The notes: generated by a model from the sequence alone, not told the origin. A stretch of 64,000 nt of DNA from Xanthomonas sp. Leaf131 (GCF_001423495.1 NZ_LMOG01000012.1:1-64000); one strand, 5' to 3'. Numbered from the stretch's first letter, positions 17,147 through 26,595 are shown. Translations and numbers: made by a program.

Positions 17147-19996
17147 ATGAATTGCAAGTCCAACAAGCTGCGCGATGCCGTCGTCCTCGCGCTCGTCGTG
17201 GGCGTGGCCGGTACTGGTACCGCCGTCGCGCAGGAAGCCGGCACCACCAACCTCGACAAGATCGAAGTGACCGGCTCGCGCATCAAGCGCGCCGACGTGG
17301 AAACATCGCAGCCGGTCTTCACCATGAACCGTCAGCAGATCGAATCGCAGGGTCTGACCTCGATTGGCGACGTGATCCAGAACATCAGCTCAGGTGGTTC
17401 GTCGCTCAATAGCAACGTCAACAACGGCGGCAACGGCGAAACCCGCGTCAACCTGCGCAACCTCGGCTCCAACCGCACACTAGTACTGGTCAATGGTCGT
17501 CGCTGGGTCGGCGGCACCGGTCTGGGCGGCGCGGTCGACCTCAACACGATTCCGACTGCTGCCGTCGAGCGCATCGAAGTCCTGAAGGATGGCGCCTCCA
17601 CGATTTACGGCTCCGACGCCATCTCCGGCGTGATCAATATCATTCTGCGTCAGAATTTTGATGGCGCCGAAGCGAACGCGTACTACGGTCAATACGACAA
17701 GGGCGACGGCAGCCGTGAGTCCTACGATTTCACCATCGGCTCTACCGGTGATCGTTGGCACGCCACGTTGGGCGTTGGCTACGTCAAAGAAGAGCCAGTC
17801 TGGGCAGGCGATCGCGAAATCTCGTCGGTACCGGTGTTCGGCGCCGTCACCGGCACCGGCAATAGCACCACCATTCCTGGCGGTCGTTTCGGCATCTTCG
17901 GTCAGACTGGCACTAGCGCCACTGGTGCACCGACTTTTGGCGCAACGCGCTTTAATGGCACGCCGGGGTTCTCTATCACCAATAACGGTGGTACGACCTC
18001 GCGCAACTACACCGCTGCCGACAGCTACAACTTTGCGCCGGCCAACTATTTGGTGACCCCGCAGGAGCGAAAGTCGGTGTTCGCCGACGCAGGCCTGTCG
18101 ATCACCGACAACGTGCGCTTCAAGACCACGGTGACCTACAACGAGCGTGAGTCGAGCCAGATCCTGGCACCGATGCCGGTCGTTCTGGGTCGCTCTGCGC
18201 CCGGCACCAACGGTGCAGATATCGTCATTTCGGCCAGCAACATCTACAACAACACTGGCCGCGATATCGATTACATCCAGTACCGTGCCGAAGAGACTGG
18301 CGGCCGTATCTTTACCCAGAACGTCAAGACGTTTGGGTTCAGCGGCGCATTCGAGGGTGATTTCGAAGTTGGTCAGCGCTTCTTCAACTGGGAAGCCGGT
18401 ATGTTCTACGGCAAGAACGACCAGACTGATCGCACCACCGGCCTGTTCAATATTTCCGCCCTGCGTAACGCACTTGGCCCTTCGTTCGTCGACGCTGGCG
18501 GCGTAGCGCGCTGCGGTACCGCAGCCAGCACGATCGACGGCTGCGTGCCGATGGATATGCTGAGTGGCCCGGGTTCGTTGACCCCGGAAATGCTGGGCTA
18601 CGCTGGCTTCAATGCGCATGACCTGTATGGGTACGAGCAGAAGACCTACTTCGGCAATATCGGCGGCGAACTGTTCGACCTGCAGGGAGGTGCATTTGCA
18701 TTCTCCTTGGGTGCTGAACATCGCGAAGAGTCTGGCTTCGACGATCCGGACGCGCTGATCAACTCTGGTGATACCACCGGCAACGCACGTACCGCGACCA
18801 ACGGCGGCTACAAGTTGGACGAAGCCTACCTCGAACTCGCCGTGCCGCTACTGGCTGACCTGCCGGGCGCACAGCTGCTCGACTTCAGCCTGGCCACGCG
18901 GTATTCGGACTACAGCAACTTCGGCGACACCACCAACAGCAAGTTCGGTTTCCGCTGGAAGCCGATCACCGACCTGATGATCCGTGGTAACTGGTCGCAG
19001 GGCTTCCGCGCACCGTCGATCAACGAACTATTCCAGGGCGTGAGCGATACCTTCGAAGACGTGCGTGATCCGTGCGCAGGCTCCTTCAGCGATGGCTCCG
19101 TCAATGGAACGCGTCCGGGTTCGTGCGGCGCAGTGCCAGCCTATGCTCAGGCAAATCCGCAGGTGCGTACCGCCACCGGCGGCAACCCGAACCTGCAGCC
19201 GGAAACCTCGACGTCCAAGACGCTCGGCTTTGTGTACAGCCCGAGCTGGGTGACTGGCCTGGATATCTCGCTCGACTGGTGGAACATCGAGATCGAAGAT
19301 GCCATCGACACGCAGACGGTGCAGGAGACGTTGGATAGCTGCTATTTGGCGGGTATCGCCAACGCTTGCTCGCTGATTCAGCGCGAACCCACCGGTGAAG
19401 TTTCGAATCTGCTGGCGGTGCCGAACAACATTGCGAGAATCGAGGCTGAAGGTTACGACCTGACCGTGGGTTATCGTCTGCCTGACACCGCGTGGGGCAG
19501 CTTCAGCGTTGTGTGGGACTCGACCTACATGAGCAAGTTCGTGGTCGAGAAGCCGCTGCAGGATCCCGAAACCCGCGTTGGTTTGTACCGTGGCGGCTCG
19601 GCCCGTGACAACAACTGGCGCATCCGCTCCAACCTGATGCTCAACTGGGAATTGGGCGATGTCGGCGGCTCGGCATCCATGCGCTACTACAGCTCGCAGG
19701 TCGAAAACTGCACCGGCGCCAACGTGGCGACTCCGGCAAACGTGGCACTGCTGTGCTCGGATCCGGATCGTGTGACCGCTGCTGGTGCAGCGCCGCGCAA
19801 TCACGTTCCCAGCGTGACCTACACCGATCTGGCCGCGTACTGGAAGGCCCCGTGGAACGCACGCGTCACCGTCGGCGTCAACAATGCCTTCGATCGCGAT
19901 CCGCCGCAGGCCGCTACGGCATTTGCCAATAGCTTTGACTCGCAATACGAAATTCCGGGTCGCTTCTACTACATGCGTTACACCCAGAAGTTCTGA
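17147..19996 (+). CDS. TonB-dependent outer-membrane receptor
   Basis: The protein has 949 residues from the ATG at 17147, with GGAGAGAG 5-6 bases upstream. The signal peptide ends near residue 32 (GTAVAQE). A TonB box-like segment IEVTGSRIKR follows, then the plug domain with NLRNLGSNRTLVLVNGRR and ERIEVLKDGASTIYGSDAISG. The 22-strand barrel ends in YYMRYTQKF. This VTGSRIKR subgroup is abundant in Xanthomonas, but its ligand cannot be read from the sequence. It is flanked by terminators and no transporter or enzyme gene accompanies it. The 184-bp leader upstream is locally AT-rich and probably holds the promoter. Confidence 0.93.
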   Translation: MNCKSNKLRDAVVLALVVGVAGTGTAVAQEAGTTNLDKIEVTGSRIKRADVETSQPVFTMNRQQIESQGLTSIGDVIQNISSGGSSLNSNVNNGGNGETRVNLRNLGSNRTLVLVNGRRWVGGTGLGGAVDLNTIPTAAVERIEVLKDGASTIYGSDAISGVINIILRQNFDGAEANAYYGQYDKGDGSRESYDFTIGSTGDRWHATLGVGYVKEEPVWAGDREISSVPVFGAVTGTGNSTTIPGGRFGIFGQTGTSATGAPTFGATRFNGTPGFSITNNGGTTSRNYTAADSYNFAPANYLVTPQERKSVFADAGLSITDNVRFKTTVTYNERESSQILAPMPVVLGRSAPGTNGADIVISASNIYNNTGRDIDYIQYRAEETGGRIFTQNVKTFGFSGAFEGDFEVGQRFFNWEAGMFYGKNDQTDRTTGLFNISALRNALGPSFVDAGGVARCGTAASTIDGCVPMDMLSGPGSLTPEMLGYAGFNAHDLYGYEQKTYFGNIGGELFDLQGGAFAFSLGAEHREESGFDDPDALINSGDTTGNARTATNGGYKLDEAYLELAVPLLADLPGAQLLDFSLATRYSDYSNFGDTTNSKFGFRWKPITDLMIRGNWSQGFRAPSINELFQGVSDTFEDVRDPCAGSFSDGSVNGTRPGSCGAVPAYAQANPQVRTATGGNPNLQPETSTSKTLGFVYSPSWVTGLDISLDWWNIEIEDAIDTQTVQETLDSCYLAGIANACSLIQREPTGEVSNLLAVPNNIARIEAEGYDLTVGYRLPDTAWGSFSVVWDSTYMSKFVVEKPLQDPETRVGLYRGGSARDNNWRIRSNLMLNWELGDVGGSASMRYYSSQVENCTGANVATPANVALLCSDPDRVTAAGAAPRNHVPSVTYTDLAAYWKAPWNARVTVGVNNAFDRDPPQAATAFANSFDSQYEIPGRFYYMRYTQKF

Positions 19997-20030
19997 TAAT
20001 CGTCCGTTTATGTAATGCGTAACTAAAAAA

Positions 20031-20057
20031 CCGCGACTCGAAAGAGTCGCGGTTTTT
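20031..20057 (+). terminator. Rho-independent terminator
   Basis: CCGCGACTC (20031-20039) pairs with GAGTCGCGG (20044-20052) and is followed by five T's. Six A's precede the stem, so the structure could act from both sides. It ends the TonB receptor gene and also faces the 3' end of the minus-strand TetR gene. Confidence 0.88.
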
Positions 20058-20103
20058 GTTTGCTCAACGATCAAACCTCAGCCGATGTGGGACACCTGCA
20101 ACC

Positions 20104-20712
20104 CTACCCAGGAATCAACGTCTGAATCACATGCTCGACATAGGCTTCGAAGTCTTCGCGGGCCTGCTTGGGTTGCTGTAGCTGCAGCGACAGCTGCAGG
20201 AAGCCGACGTAGGCGGCGTAGGCCAGGCGGGCGCGGTGTTGGGCGTCGGTGCGAGTCAGACCGGCTTGGCGGAATGAGGCGATCAAATAATCGAGGCGGC
20301 GTTGCGAGACGCGGTCGATGACCGGGCGCACGGCCGGGTGGTCGAGTGCCTTCAGCAGTTCGCTGTAGATGACATGCGGTTTGACCTCGTGCGCGACCAG
20401 TTGGAACAGTGCGCGCAAGCGGGCACTCGGGTCGGGGACGTCTTCCAGGCTACCGAACACTTCTTTTTGTTCGAAGATTTCCCAGCGTTCGAGGGCTGCC
20501 TGCAGCAGCGCGTCGCGCGAAGGAAAGTGCCAGTAAAAACTGCCTTTGGTGACGCCGAGCCGGCGTGCCAGCGGCTCCACTGCGACTGCGCCTACGCCTA
20601 GTTCGGCGATCAGGTCCAGCGCAGCCTGTGCCCAATCGTCCGCGCTGAGGCGCTGACCGCGACCGGAACTGGCGCGGGGCGTGGTGAGGCTGGAATCGGT
20701 CATGTCGTTCAT
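20104..20712 (-). CDS. TetR-family regulator of the adjacent hydrolase-fadE operon (inferred)
   Basis: The protein has 202 residues. The N-terminal TetR helix-turn-helix lies at about residues 28-75, with VEPLARRLGVTKGSFYWHFP as the recognition motif. The ligand-binding C-terminal domain is divergent. It is transcribed away from the hydrolase-fadE operon across a 137-bp gap containing repeated CCATAC half-sites and one perfect palindrome. I infer that it represses that operon and is released by a fatty-acid-derived ligand, as several TetR regulators of fatty-acid degradation are. The ligand is not shown by the sequence. Confidence 0.9.
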   Translation of the reverse strand: MNDMTDSSLTTPRASSGRGQRLSADDWAQAALDLIAELGVGAVAVEPLARRLGVTKGSFYWHFPSRDALLQAALERWEIFEQKEVFGSLEDVPDPSARLRALFQLVAHEVKPHVIYSELLKALDHPAVRPVIDRVSQRRLDYLIASFRQAGLTRTDAQHRARLAYAAYVGFLQLSLQLQQPKQAREDFEAYVEHVIQTLIPG

Positions 20713-20814
20713 TGCAGCGATTTAACCATACGCTAGGGTCAGTTGCAGTATGCATCACAAAATGCAGGCGCAACCGCCACGATTCAATGGCTTAACCATC
20801 CATACCATGGAGTA

Positions 20815-20853
20815 TTGACAGCGGCATCGCTCAATCCATACTATTAGGTATGG
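20815..20853 (+). promoter_or_regulatory. Promoter and palindromic operator at the start of the hydrolase-fadE operon
   Basis: TTGACA (20815-20820) is followed by ATACTA (20838-20843, spacer 17) or TACTAT (20839-20844, spacer 18). The perfect 18-base palindrome CCATACTATTAGGTATGG (20836-20853) covers the -10 and the candidate ATG at 20850. A related CCATAC..GTATTG pair overlaps the -35 (20800-20817) and another CCATAC lies at 20726-20731 next to the TetR start. This is the expected layout for repression by the divergent TetR protein. Confidence 0.7.
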
Positions 20854-21773
20854 TTACTTCTCCATCTAGCCTCGCCCATACTACGCGCGTGACCACCATC
20901 AGCGTTGGGGAGACGTCGCTCGCGGTGTCTTTGCGGGGTGTGGAGCACGCACCAACTGTGCTGTTTGCGCACGGTTTGGGGCAGACCCGGCATGCGTGGG
21001 ATGGCACCGCAACGGCATTGGCCGAAGCGGGCTATCGGGGGCTGTCCTACGACGCGCGCGGGCATGGCGATTCCAGCTTCAATGCCGCTGAGGTGCCCTA
21101 CTCGGCGACGCAGTTCACCGACGATCTGATCATCTTGGCCGGCGAGCAAGCCGAGCCGCCAGTGCTGGTCGCCGCGTCGATGGGCGGGCTGTTTGGTCTG
21201 CTTGCAGAAGCGCGCTGGCCGGGTTTGTTCCGCGCGATCGTGCTGGTCGACATCACACCACGCTGGGACACACGGGGCGTGGAGCGCATCCTGCGTTTCA
21301 TGACCGCACATCCGGGCGGATTTGCGTCGCTGGATGCGGCGGCAGACGCGATTGCCGCGTATCTGCCGCATCGGCCGCGCAAGACGGCAAACCAATTGCA
21401 GACCTTGCTGCGGCAGCAGGCCGACGCAAGCTGGCACTGGCATTGGGATCCGCGTCTGGTTGACGAACTGGCGGGACAGGATCCGCACACGCAGCAGCAG
21501 GCATTGCTGGATGCCGCGGCGCAGGTGCGTTGCCCGATGCTGTTGATCAGCGGCGGGCGCAGCGATCTTGTGACGCCGGACAACATCAACGAATTTCTGT
21601 CGATCGCCCCGCATGCGCAGCACGTGCATCTGCCCGATGCCACGCACATGCTGGCCGGCGACGACAACACCACATTTACCGCCACCGTGTTGCATTATCT
21701 GGATGCACTGCCCTCGGTTGGCAACATCGCAGCGTCCAACATTACCGAGCATGTCACTGGAGCAAGACCATGA
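20850..21773 (+). CDS. Alpha/beta-hydrolase co-transcribed with fadE
   Basis: The protein has 307 residues if it starts at the ATG at 20850, or 294 from GTG 20889. The ATG lies only about six bases after the candidate -10, so the message may be leaderless. The hydrolase motifs are LFAHGLGQTRHAW, the elbow VAASMGGLFG (the Ser replaces the usual GxSxG as AxSxG) and the C-terminal DATHMLAGDD with the catalytic His. Its stop overlaps the fadE start (ATGA). A thioesterase or esterase role in lipid turnover is a reasonable inference from this coupling, but it is not proven. Confidence 0.85.
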   Translation: MVTSPSSLAHTTRVTTISVGETSLAVSLRGVEHAPTVLFAHGLGQTRHAWDGTATALAEAGYRGLSYDARGHGDSSFNAAEVPYSATQFTDDLIILAGEQAEPPVLVAASMGGLFGLLAEARWPGLFRAIVLVDITPRWDTRGVERILRFMTAHPGGFASLDAAADAIAAYLPHRPRKTANQLQTLLRQQADASWHWHWDPRLVDELAGQDPHTQQQALLDAAAQVRCPMLLISGGRSDLVTPDNINEFLSIAPHAQHVHLPDATHMLAGDDNTTFTATVLHYLDALPSVGNIAASNITEHVTGARP

Positions 21774-24244
21774 GCATCGTTGCACCGTTCCTCCTCGTCA
21801 TCCTGGCGGCGGGCATCGCTGCCTACCACCGCATGCGGCTTGCCACCTGGGTCGCACTGAGCGCCTGTGTGCTGGTGGCGTGCTGGTTGCTGGGTGCCAA
21901 TCTCACCGCAACCATCGTCGCTGCCGTGCTGGTGGTGCTGGTGTCGGCGCCAGTACTGCTGCCGTTCCTGCGCAAGCCGCTGCTGACCACGCCGCTGATG
22001 GGCTTCTTCCGCAAGGTGCTGCCGCCACTGTCGCAGACCGAGCGCATTGCGCTGGAAACCGGTTCGGTGGGCTTCGAAGGCGAGCTGTTCACCGGCGATC
22101 CGGATTGGCAGAAGCTGCTCAACTATCCCAAGCCGCAGCTCACCGCCGAAGAGCAGGCCTTCCTGGATGGCCCGGTCGAAGAACTGTGCAAGATGGTCAA
22201 CGACTGGGAGATCACCCATGTCCACGCCGATCTGCCGCCGGAGCTGTGGGAATACATCAAGAAGAACAAGTTCTTCGGCATGATCATTCCGAAGCAGTAC
22301 GGTGGTTTGGGCTTTAGCGCATTGGCGCACCACAAGGTGATCCAGAAGCTGTCCTCGATCTCCAGCGTGGTCAGCTCCACCGTCGGTGTGCCCAACTCGC
22401 TCGGGCCGGGCGAGTTGCTGCTGCATTACGGCACGCCGGAACAGAAAGACTATTACCTGCCGCGTCTTGCCATCGGCACCGAAGTACCGTGTTTCGGTCT
22501 GACCGGCCCGTTCGCCGGCTCCGATGCGACCTCGATCCCGGACTACGGCATCGTCTGCAAGGGCGAGTGGAATGGCGCCAACGTGCTCGGCGTCAAGCTC
22601 ACCTTCGACAAGCGTTACATCACCCTGGCACCGGTGGCCTCGCTGATCGGCCTGGCGTTCCGCATGTACGACCCGGAAGGCTTGATCGGCGACAACAAGG
22701 ACATCGGCATCACCCTGGCTCTGTTGCCGCGCGAAACGCCGGGCGTTGAAATCGGTCGCCGGCATTTCCCGTTGAACTCTACGTTCCAGAACGGCCCGAT
22801 CCGCGGCAACGAGGTGTTCATTCCGCTCAGCCAGTTGATCGGTGGCGTGGACATGGTCGGCAAGGGCTGGAACATGCTCAACGAGTGTCTGGCGGTGGGG
22901 CGTTCGATCACCCTGCCCTCCACGGCCAGCGGCGGCGGCAAGTACGCGGCGGTGGTGACCGGTGCGTATGCGCGCATCCGCAAGCAGTTCGGTCTGTCGA
23001 TCGGCCGCTTCGAGGGCGTGGAAGAAGCGCTCGCACGGATCGGCGGCAAGGCCTACGCGATCAGTGCGCTGTCGCAGGCCACTGCGGCGGCAGTGGACCG
23101 TGGCGATGTGCCGTCTGTACCGTCGGCGATCGCCAAGTACCACTGCACCACCATGGGCCGCGAAGTGGTCAGCGACATGATGGATGTGATTGGCGGCAAG
23201 GGCATCATCCTGGGGCCGCGCAACTTTGCCGGCCGTGCCTGGCAGTCCGCGCCGATCGGCGTGACCGTGGAAGGCGCCAACATCATGACCCGCAGCCTGC
23301 TGATCTTCGGCCAGGGCGCGATCCTGTGCCATCCGTGGGTGATGAAGGAAATGAAGGCGGCGCAGGATCCGGATACGCGCCGTGGTCTGGAAGACTTCGA
23401 CCAGAGCCTGTTCGGGCATATCCGCTTCGGTATTTCCAACGCGGTGCGTTCGTTCTGGTTCGGCCTGACCGGTGCGCGCATCGGCGCTGCGCCGGGCGAT
23501 GCGTATACGCGTCGTTTCTTCCGCAAGCTGGATCGCTACTCCGCCAACCTGGCGCTGATGGCCGACGTGTCGATGCTGATGCTGGGCGGCAAGCTCAAGT
23601 TCAAGGAATCGCTGTCCGGTCGTCTGGGCGATGTGCTGAGCCACATCTACCTGACCAGCGCGATGCTCAAGCGCTATCACGACGAAGGCGCACCGGCAGC
23701 CGATCAGCCGCTGCTGGCGTGGGCGTTCCACGATAGCGTGCACAAGATCGAGACCTCGCTCTCGGCGGCGTTGCGCAACTTCCCGATCCGTCCGGTGGGC
23801 TGGCTGATGTGGGTACTGATCTTCCCGCTGGGCCGTCGTGCCGAAGCGCCGGGCGACCGCCTGGGACATCGGGTGGCATCGCTGCTGATGACGCCCAACG
23901 AAGCGCGCGACCGTCTGGGCCAGGGCGTGTTCCTGACCCCGTGCGCCAACAATCCGGGCGGTCGTATCGCCAGCTATCTGGCCAAGGCCGTGTTGGCCGA
24001 ACCGGTGGAGCGCAAGTTCCTCAAGGCGCTCAAGACCAAGGGCATCGAAGCACTGGATTTCCCCGCACAGTTGGACGAGGCCGTGGCCGAGGGTGTGATC
24101 ACCATCGACGAGCGTAGGCAGCTGGAAGAGCTGCGCGCGATCATGATGGACACCATCACCGTCGACGACTTCGATCCGCATGAGCTGCGTGCGGCCAGCT
24201 ACTACGACAAGCCGCAGGCACAGCAGCCGCGCGAAGCGGCGTAA
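21770..24244 (+). CDS. fadE: Acyl-CoA dehydrogenase, FadE type
   Basis: The protein has 824 residues, close to E. coli FadE (814) and much longer than ordinary acyl-CoA dehydrogenases. Two N-terminal transmembrane segments (about 2-20 and 24-60) are typical of FadE. The FAD-dependent dehydrogenase core follows, including FGMIIPKQYGGLGF, CFGLTGPFAGSDATSIPD and GRSITLPSTASGGGK. The C-terminal ~280 residues are the DUF1974 domain. It catalyses the first step of fatty-acid beta-oxidation. Translation is coupled to the preceding hydrolase by a 4-base overlap, and a strong terminator follows. Confidence 0.95.
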   Translation: MSIVAPFLLVILAAGIAAYHRMRLATWVALSACVLVACWLLGANLTATIVAAVLVVLVSAPVLLPFLRKPLLTTPLMGFFRKVLPPLSQTERIALETGSVGFEGELFTGDPDWQKLLNYPKPQLTAEEQAFLDGPVEELCKMVNDWEITHVHADLPPELWEYIKKNKFFGMIIPKQYGGLGFSALAHHKVIQKLSSISSVVSSTVGVPNSLGPGELLLHYGTPEQKDYYLPRLAIGTEVPCFGLTGPFAGSDATSIPDYGIVCKGEWNGANVLGVKLTFDKRYITLAPVASLIGLAFRMYDPEGLIGDNKDIGITLALLPRETPGVEIGRRHFPLNSTFQNGPIRGNEVFIPLSQLIGGVDMVGKGWNMLNECLAVGRSITLPSTASGGGKYAAVVTGAYARIRKQFGLSIGRFEGVEEALARIGGKAYAISALSQATAAAVDRGDVPSVPSAIAKYHCTTMGREVVSDMMDVIGGKGIILGPRNFAGRAWQSAPIGVTVEGANIMTRSLLIFGQGAILCHPWVMKEMKAAQDPDTRRGLEDFDQSLFGHIRFGISNAVRSFWFGLTGARIGAAPGDAYTRRFFRKLDRYSANLALMADVSMLMLGGKLKFKESLSGRLGDVLSHIYLTSAMLKRYHDEGAPAADQPLLAWAFHDSVHKIETSLSAALRNFPIRPVGWLMWVLIFPLGRRAEAPGDRLGHRVASLLMTPNEARDRLGQGVFLTPCANNPGGRIASYLAKAVLAEPVERKFLKALKTKGIEALDFPAQLDEAVAEGVITIDERRQLEELRAIMMDTITVDDFDPHELRAASYYDKPQAQQPREAA

Positions 24245-24267
24245 GGCGCAGGCCAAGGTGACAGCAG

Positions 24268-24300
24268 ACGACGGCGGGCTTTGGCCCGCCGTCGTTGTTT
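24268..24300 (+). terminator. Rho-independent terminator after fadE
   Basis: ACGACGGCGGGC (24268-24279) pairs with GCCCGCCGTCGT (24284-24295) and is followed by a T-rich tail TGTTT. It lies 23 bases after the fadE stop. Confidence 0.85.
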
Positions 24301-24370
24301 GTGGAGACCGGCAATCTCGCGAGTGGGTTGCCGCCGTGGTCCTCAGACAGTTCCCAGCGGCTACACCTTC

Positions 24371-24438
24371 GTAGGAGCGGGCTTACTCGCGATGAAGCGT
24401 CACCGGTAACGCCTCATCGCGGTCAGGCCCGCTCCTAC
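24371..24438. repeat. Paired REP element (REPIN-like), copy 1
   Basis: This is a 68-bp palindrome that begins GTAGGAGCGGGC and ends GCCCGCTCCTAC, with GCGATGAAGC and GCCTCATCGC as inner arms. The GTAG start and inverted pairing are typical of REP sequences mobilised by RAYT (TnpA-REP) transposases in Stenotrophomonas and Xanthomonas. It sits between the convergent 3' ends of fadE and the DUF1304 gene. A second copy of the same length is at 38481-38548. Confidence 0.88.
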
Positions 24439-24466
24439 AGGAAGCGAACACGCCGCCGGAAGAACC

Positions 24467-24820
24467 TCAGCGCGGCAACCACACCAATGCCAACGCAATC
24501 AGCGCGGGCAGCGCCTGCACAAAGAAGATGCGACGGTTGACGCTGTAGGCGCCATAGCAACCCGCCACCACCACACAGCCCAGGAAGAAGCTCAGCACGT
24601 CGCTGCGCGCCTGCAACGCGCCCCAGAACAGGCCGGCGGCGAGAAAGCCGTTGTAGAGGCCCTGGTTGGCGGCGAGCACGCGGGTGGCCTGCGCCTTCTC
24701 TGCCGTGTTGCGGAAGGTCTTCAGGCCCAGCGGGTGCGTCCACAGCACCATTTCCAATACCAGGATGTAGACGTGCAGCAGAGCGACACACAGACCGGCG
24801 ACGATGGCGAACAGGGACAT
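24467..24820 (-). CDS. DUF1304 membrane protein
   Basis: The protein has 117 residues with four hydrophobic segments. The family signature is clear: YILVLEMVLWTHPLG with its conserved Glu, then the FRNTAEKA and LAANQGLYNGFLAAGL segments. The protein is predicted to be an integral inner-membrane protein. No function is established for the family, as far as I know. It is monocistronic, with its 3' end facing the REP element. Confidence 0.88.
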   Translation of the reverse strand: MSLFAIVAGLCVALLHVYILVLEMVLWTHPLGLKTFRNTAEKAQATRVLAANQGLYNGFLAAGLFWGALQARSDVLSFFLGCVVVAGCYGAYSVNRRIFFVQALPALIALALVWLPR

Positions 24821-24905
24821 GGCAGATAGGCGTGATGGATATGGCGGCCAGCATAGTCGCGATTGCAGTCGTCAGAAAATGAGTCGGTTGCGTTGTTGAA
24901 AACAT

Positions 24906-25020
24906 GCACACCGACCATCTCGCCTGGTCCTTGCCCGCCCACCGTCGCGGGACCTTACGCGGCATGGATGCCGCGTAAGAGCTTACAGGGACGTACTTGC
25001 AGCGTGTCCCGCGATGGTGG
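24906..25020. repeat. ~115-bp palindromic repeat, copy B
   Basis: This has the same length and nearly the same sequence as 12609-12723. The inner hairpin CTTACGCGGCAT/ATGCCGCGTAAG spans 24954-24979, and the outer arms CCACCGTCGCGGGAC and GTCCCGCGATGGTGG surround it. It lies in the 410-bp gap 24821-25230, upstream of the DUF1304 start and downstream of the transporter stop. The rest of that gap shows no gene. Confidence 0.85.
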
Positions 25021-25230
25021 GTCATCCGTTCTGCAGGTGAGCTATCAACACTGTCCAACTACTCCAAGGCAACAGAGATTTCGCTGCCTTGAAGCGGCTG
25101 ACAAAACGTCGCGAGTAATGAGCAGGCAGATATGCACGGCGCTCTCAGAACCAGCTGTATCAGTGGTGCACGCCGTACCCAGCAACAGTCGCGCCCGCCT
25201 GATGGCGGCAAGTAGTTTTGCCAGCCATTC

Positions 25231-26595
25231 TTAGTCGGACACCTGCCTGACGGTCTGCGCATCGCGCTCGGCGGGCAGCTTGCGCGCCTCGCGCAGCAGA
25301 CCGAATGCGCCCAACGTCATGCCCGATGCGACCAGCAGACCGACGCCGAACACGGCACTGGAGCCGAATGCCGAGACCAGCTTGTGCACCCACACGAAGG
25401 TGAGATCGCCACCGCGGTAGATCACCGTGTCGATCGCCGCGCCGGCCTTGTAGCGCCACTCGCGATCCACCCGCGTGTAGAGCGTCTCGCGCGCGGGCTT
25501 GGCCAGTGCGAACTCGCTGGAGCGCGTGATCACCTGCACGATCGCAATCATCATCGGCAACGGCGAAGCGGTCAGGACCGCATAACCCAGCGTGATCGCC
25601 ACGCCCGGAATCAACAGCGCCGGCGCGATGCCGAAACGCGACAACAGCGCGCGCGTCACCAGCAGCTGCAACACCAGGGTGAGCGCGTTGATCGCCAGAT
25701 CGATGCTCGCGTAATAGGCGGTGGCTGCCGCTGCGTCCGTGTATAGACGCCGTACCAGCGCCGCCTGCTCGTTGTAGAGCAAGGTGCCGACGCCCACACC
25801 GAACAACACCATGAAAGCGAGCCAGCGCAGCAACGGCTCGCGCACGATCAACTTGAGCCCGCCGAGCACATCGCCGCCCATCGGCACTTCGCCGGAGCTC
25901 AGCTGTCGCTCCTGCTCGCGCGCAACCGCCCACAAGCGCAGACGCAGCACGCAGACCACGCACACCGTCAGAAACCCGGCCGACACCAGCATCAGATGTG
26001 CGATGCCGATGCGTTCGACCAGCGTGCGGGTGAGGATCGGCCCGAGAAACGCGCCCAGCGTGCCGGCTGCGCCGATGTAGCCGTAGTAGCTGCGCGCTTC
26101 GGCATTGCTGAAGACATCGGCCATGAAGCTCCAGAACACCGCCACCGCAAACAGGTTGAAGACGGTTACCCACAAAAAGAACGCCATGCCGCGCCCGGGC
26201 ACGCCGCTGTCGAACAACACGTAGAACAGCAGCAGGGTCGCAATGAAGAAGCCGTAGACCACCGGCAGGAACACCCGTCGCGGATAGCGGCTGACCAGCG
26301 CGCCGTACACCGGCTGCAGCAGCAGCATGATCAGGAAAGTGCAGGTAAACAGCACCTGCAGGGTGAAGTCCTTGAGCGGCATGCCGTGCGCGGCGAAGAA
26401 GGCGATCATGCCGGTGGGGAAAATCGCTTCCACATCCGCCGATGCACTCATTGCCTCGCGCACCGGACGCAGTACGTAGTAGCCACTGAGCAAGCAGAAG
26501 AAATAAAGAAACGACCATGCCAGCGGCGGCGAGCTGCGCAATGCGCCGCCCAAACGGCCAGCGGCAGACTGCGGCGACGACAATCGGCTGCTCAT
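25231..26595 (-). CDS. NTP/NDP exchange-type MFS transporter
   Basis: The protein has 454 residues with about twelve transmembrane segments. The N-terminal SGYYVLRPVREAMSAS matches the motif of the ATP/ADP translocase-like branch (COG3202) of the major facilitator superfamily. Internal segments such as FWSFMADVFSNAEARSYYG and EFALAKPARETLYTRVDREW are also typical of that branch. True nucleotide exchange is known for plastid and obligate intracellular members; in free-living bacteria the substrate is not established, so the name is a family label. The conserved Lys/Arg-rich loop KPARETLYTRVDREWRYKAG is intact. Confidence 0.8.
   Translation of the reverse strand: MSSRLSSPQSAAGRLGGALRSSPPLAWSFLYFFCLLSGYYVLRPVREAMSASADVEAIFPTGMIAFFAAHGMPLKDFTLQVLFTCTFLIMLLLQPVYGALVSRYPRRVFLPVVYGFFIATLLLFYVLFDSGVPGRGMAFFLWVTVFNLFAVAVFWSFMADVFSNAEARSYYGYIGAAGTLGAFLGPILTRTLVERIGIAHLMLVSAGFLTVCVVCVLRLRLWAVAREQERQLSSGEVPMGGDVLGGLKLIVREPLLRWLAFMVLFGVGVGTLLYNEQAALVRRLYTDAAAATAYYASIDLAINALTLVLQLLVTRALLSRFGIAPALLIPGVAITLGYAVLTASPLPMMIAIVQVITRSSEFALAKPARETLYTRVDREWRYKAGAAIDTVIYRGGDLTFVWVHKLVSAFGSSAVFGVGLLVASGMTLGAFGLLREARKLPAERDAQTVRQVSD

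Noticed and set aside
21695-24256. 853-codon minus-strand open frame opposite fadE
   Set aside because: It lacks any recognisable motif and exactly mirrors the fadE coding region; such shadows are common at this GC content.
24906-25020. tRNA or structured RNA gene suggested by the nested hairpins
   Set aside because: The same sequence recurs elsewhere in the window and lacks tRNA consensus; a repeat element explains it.
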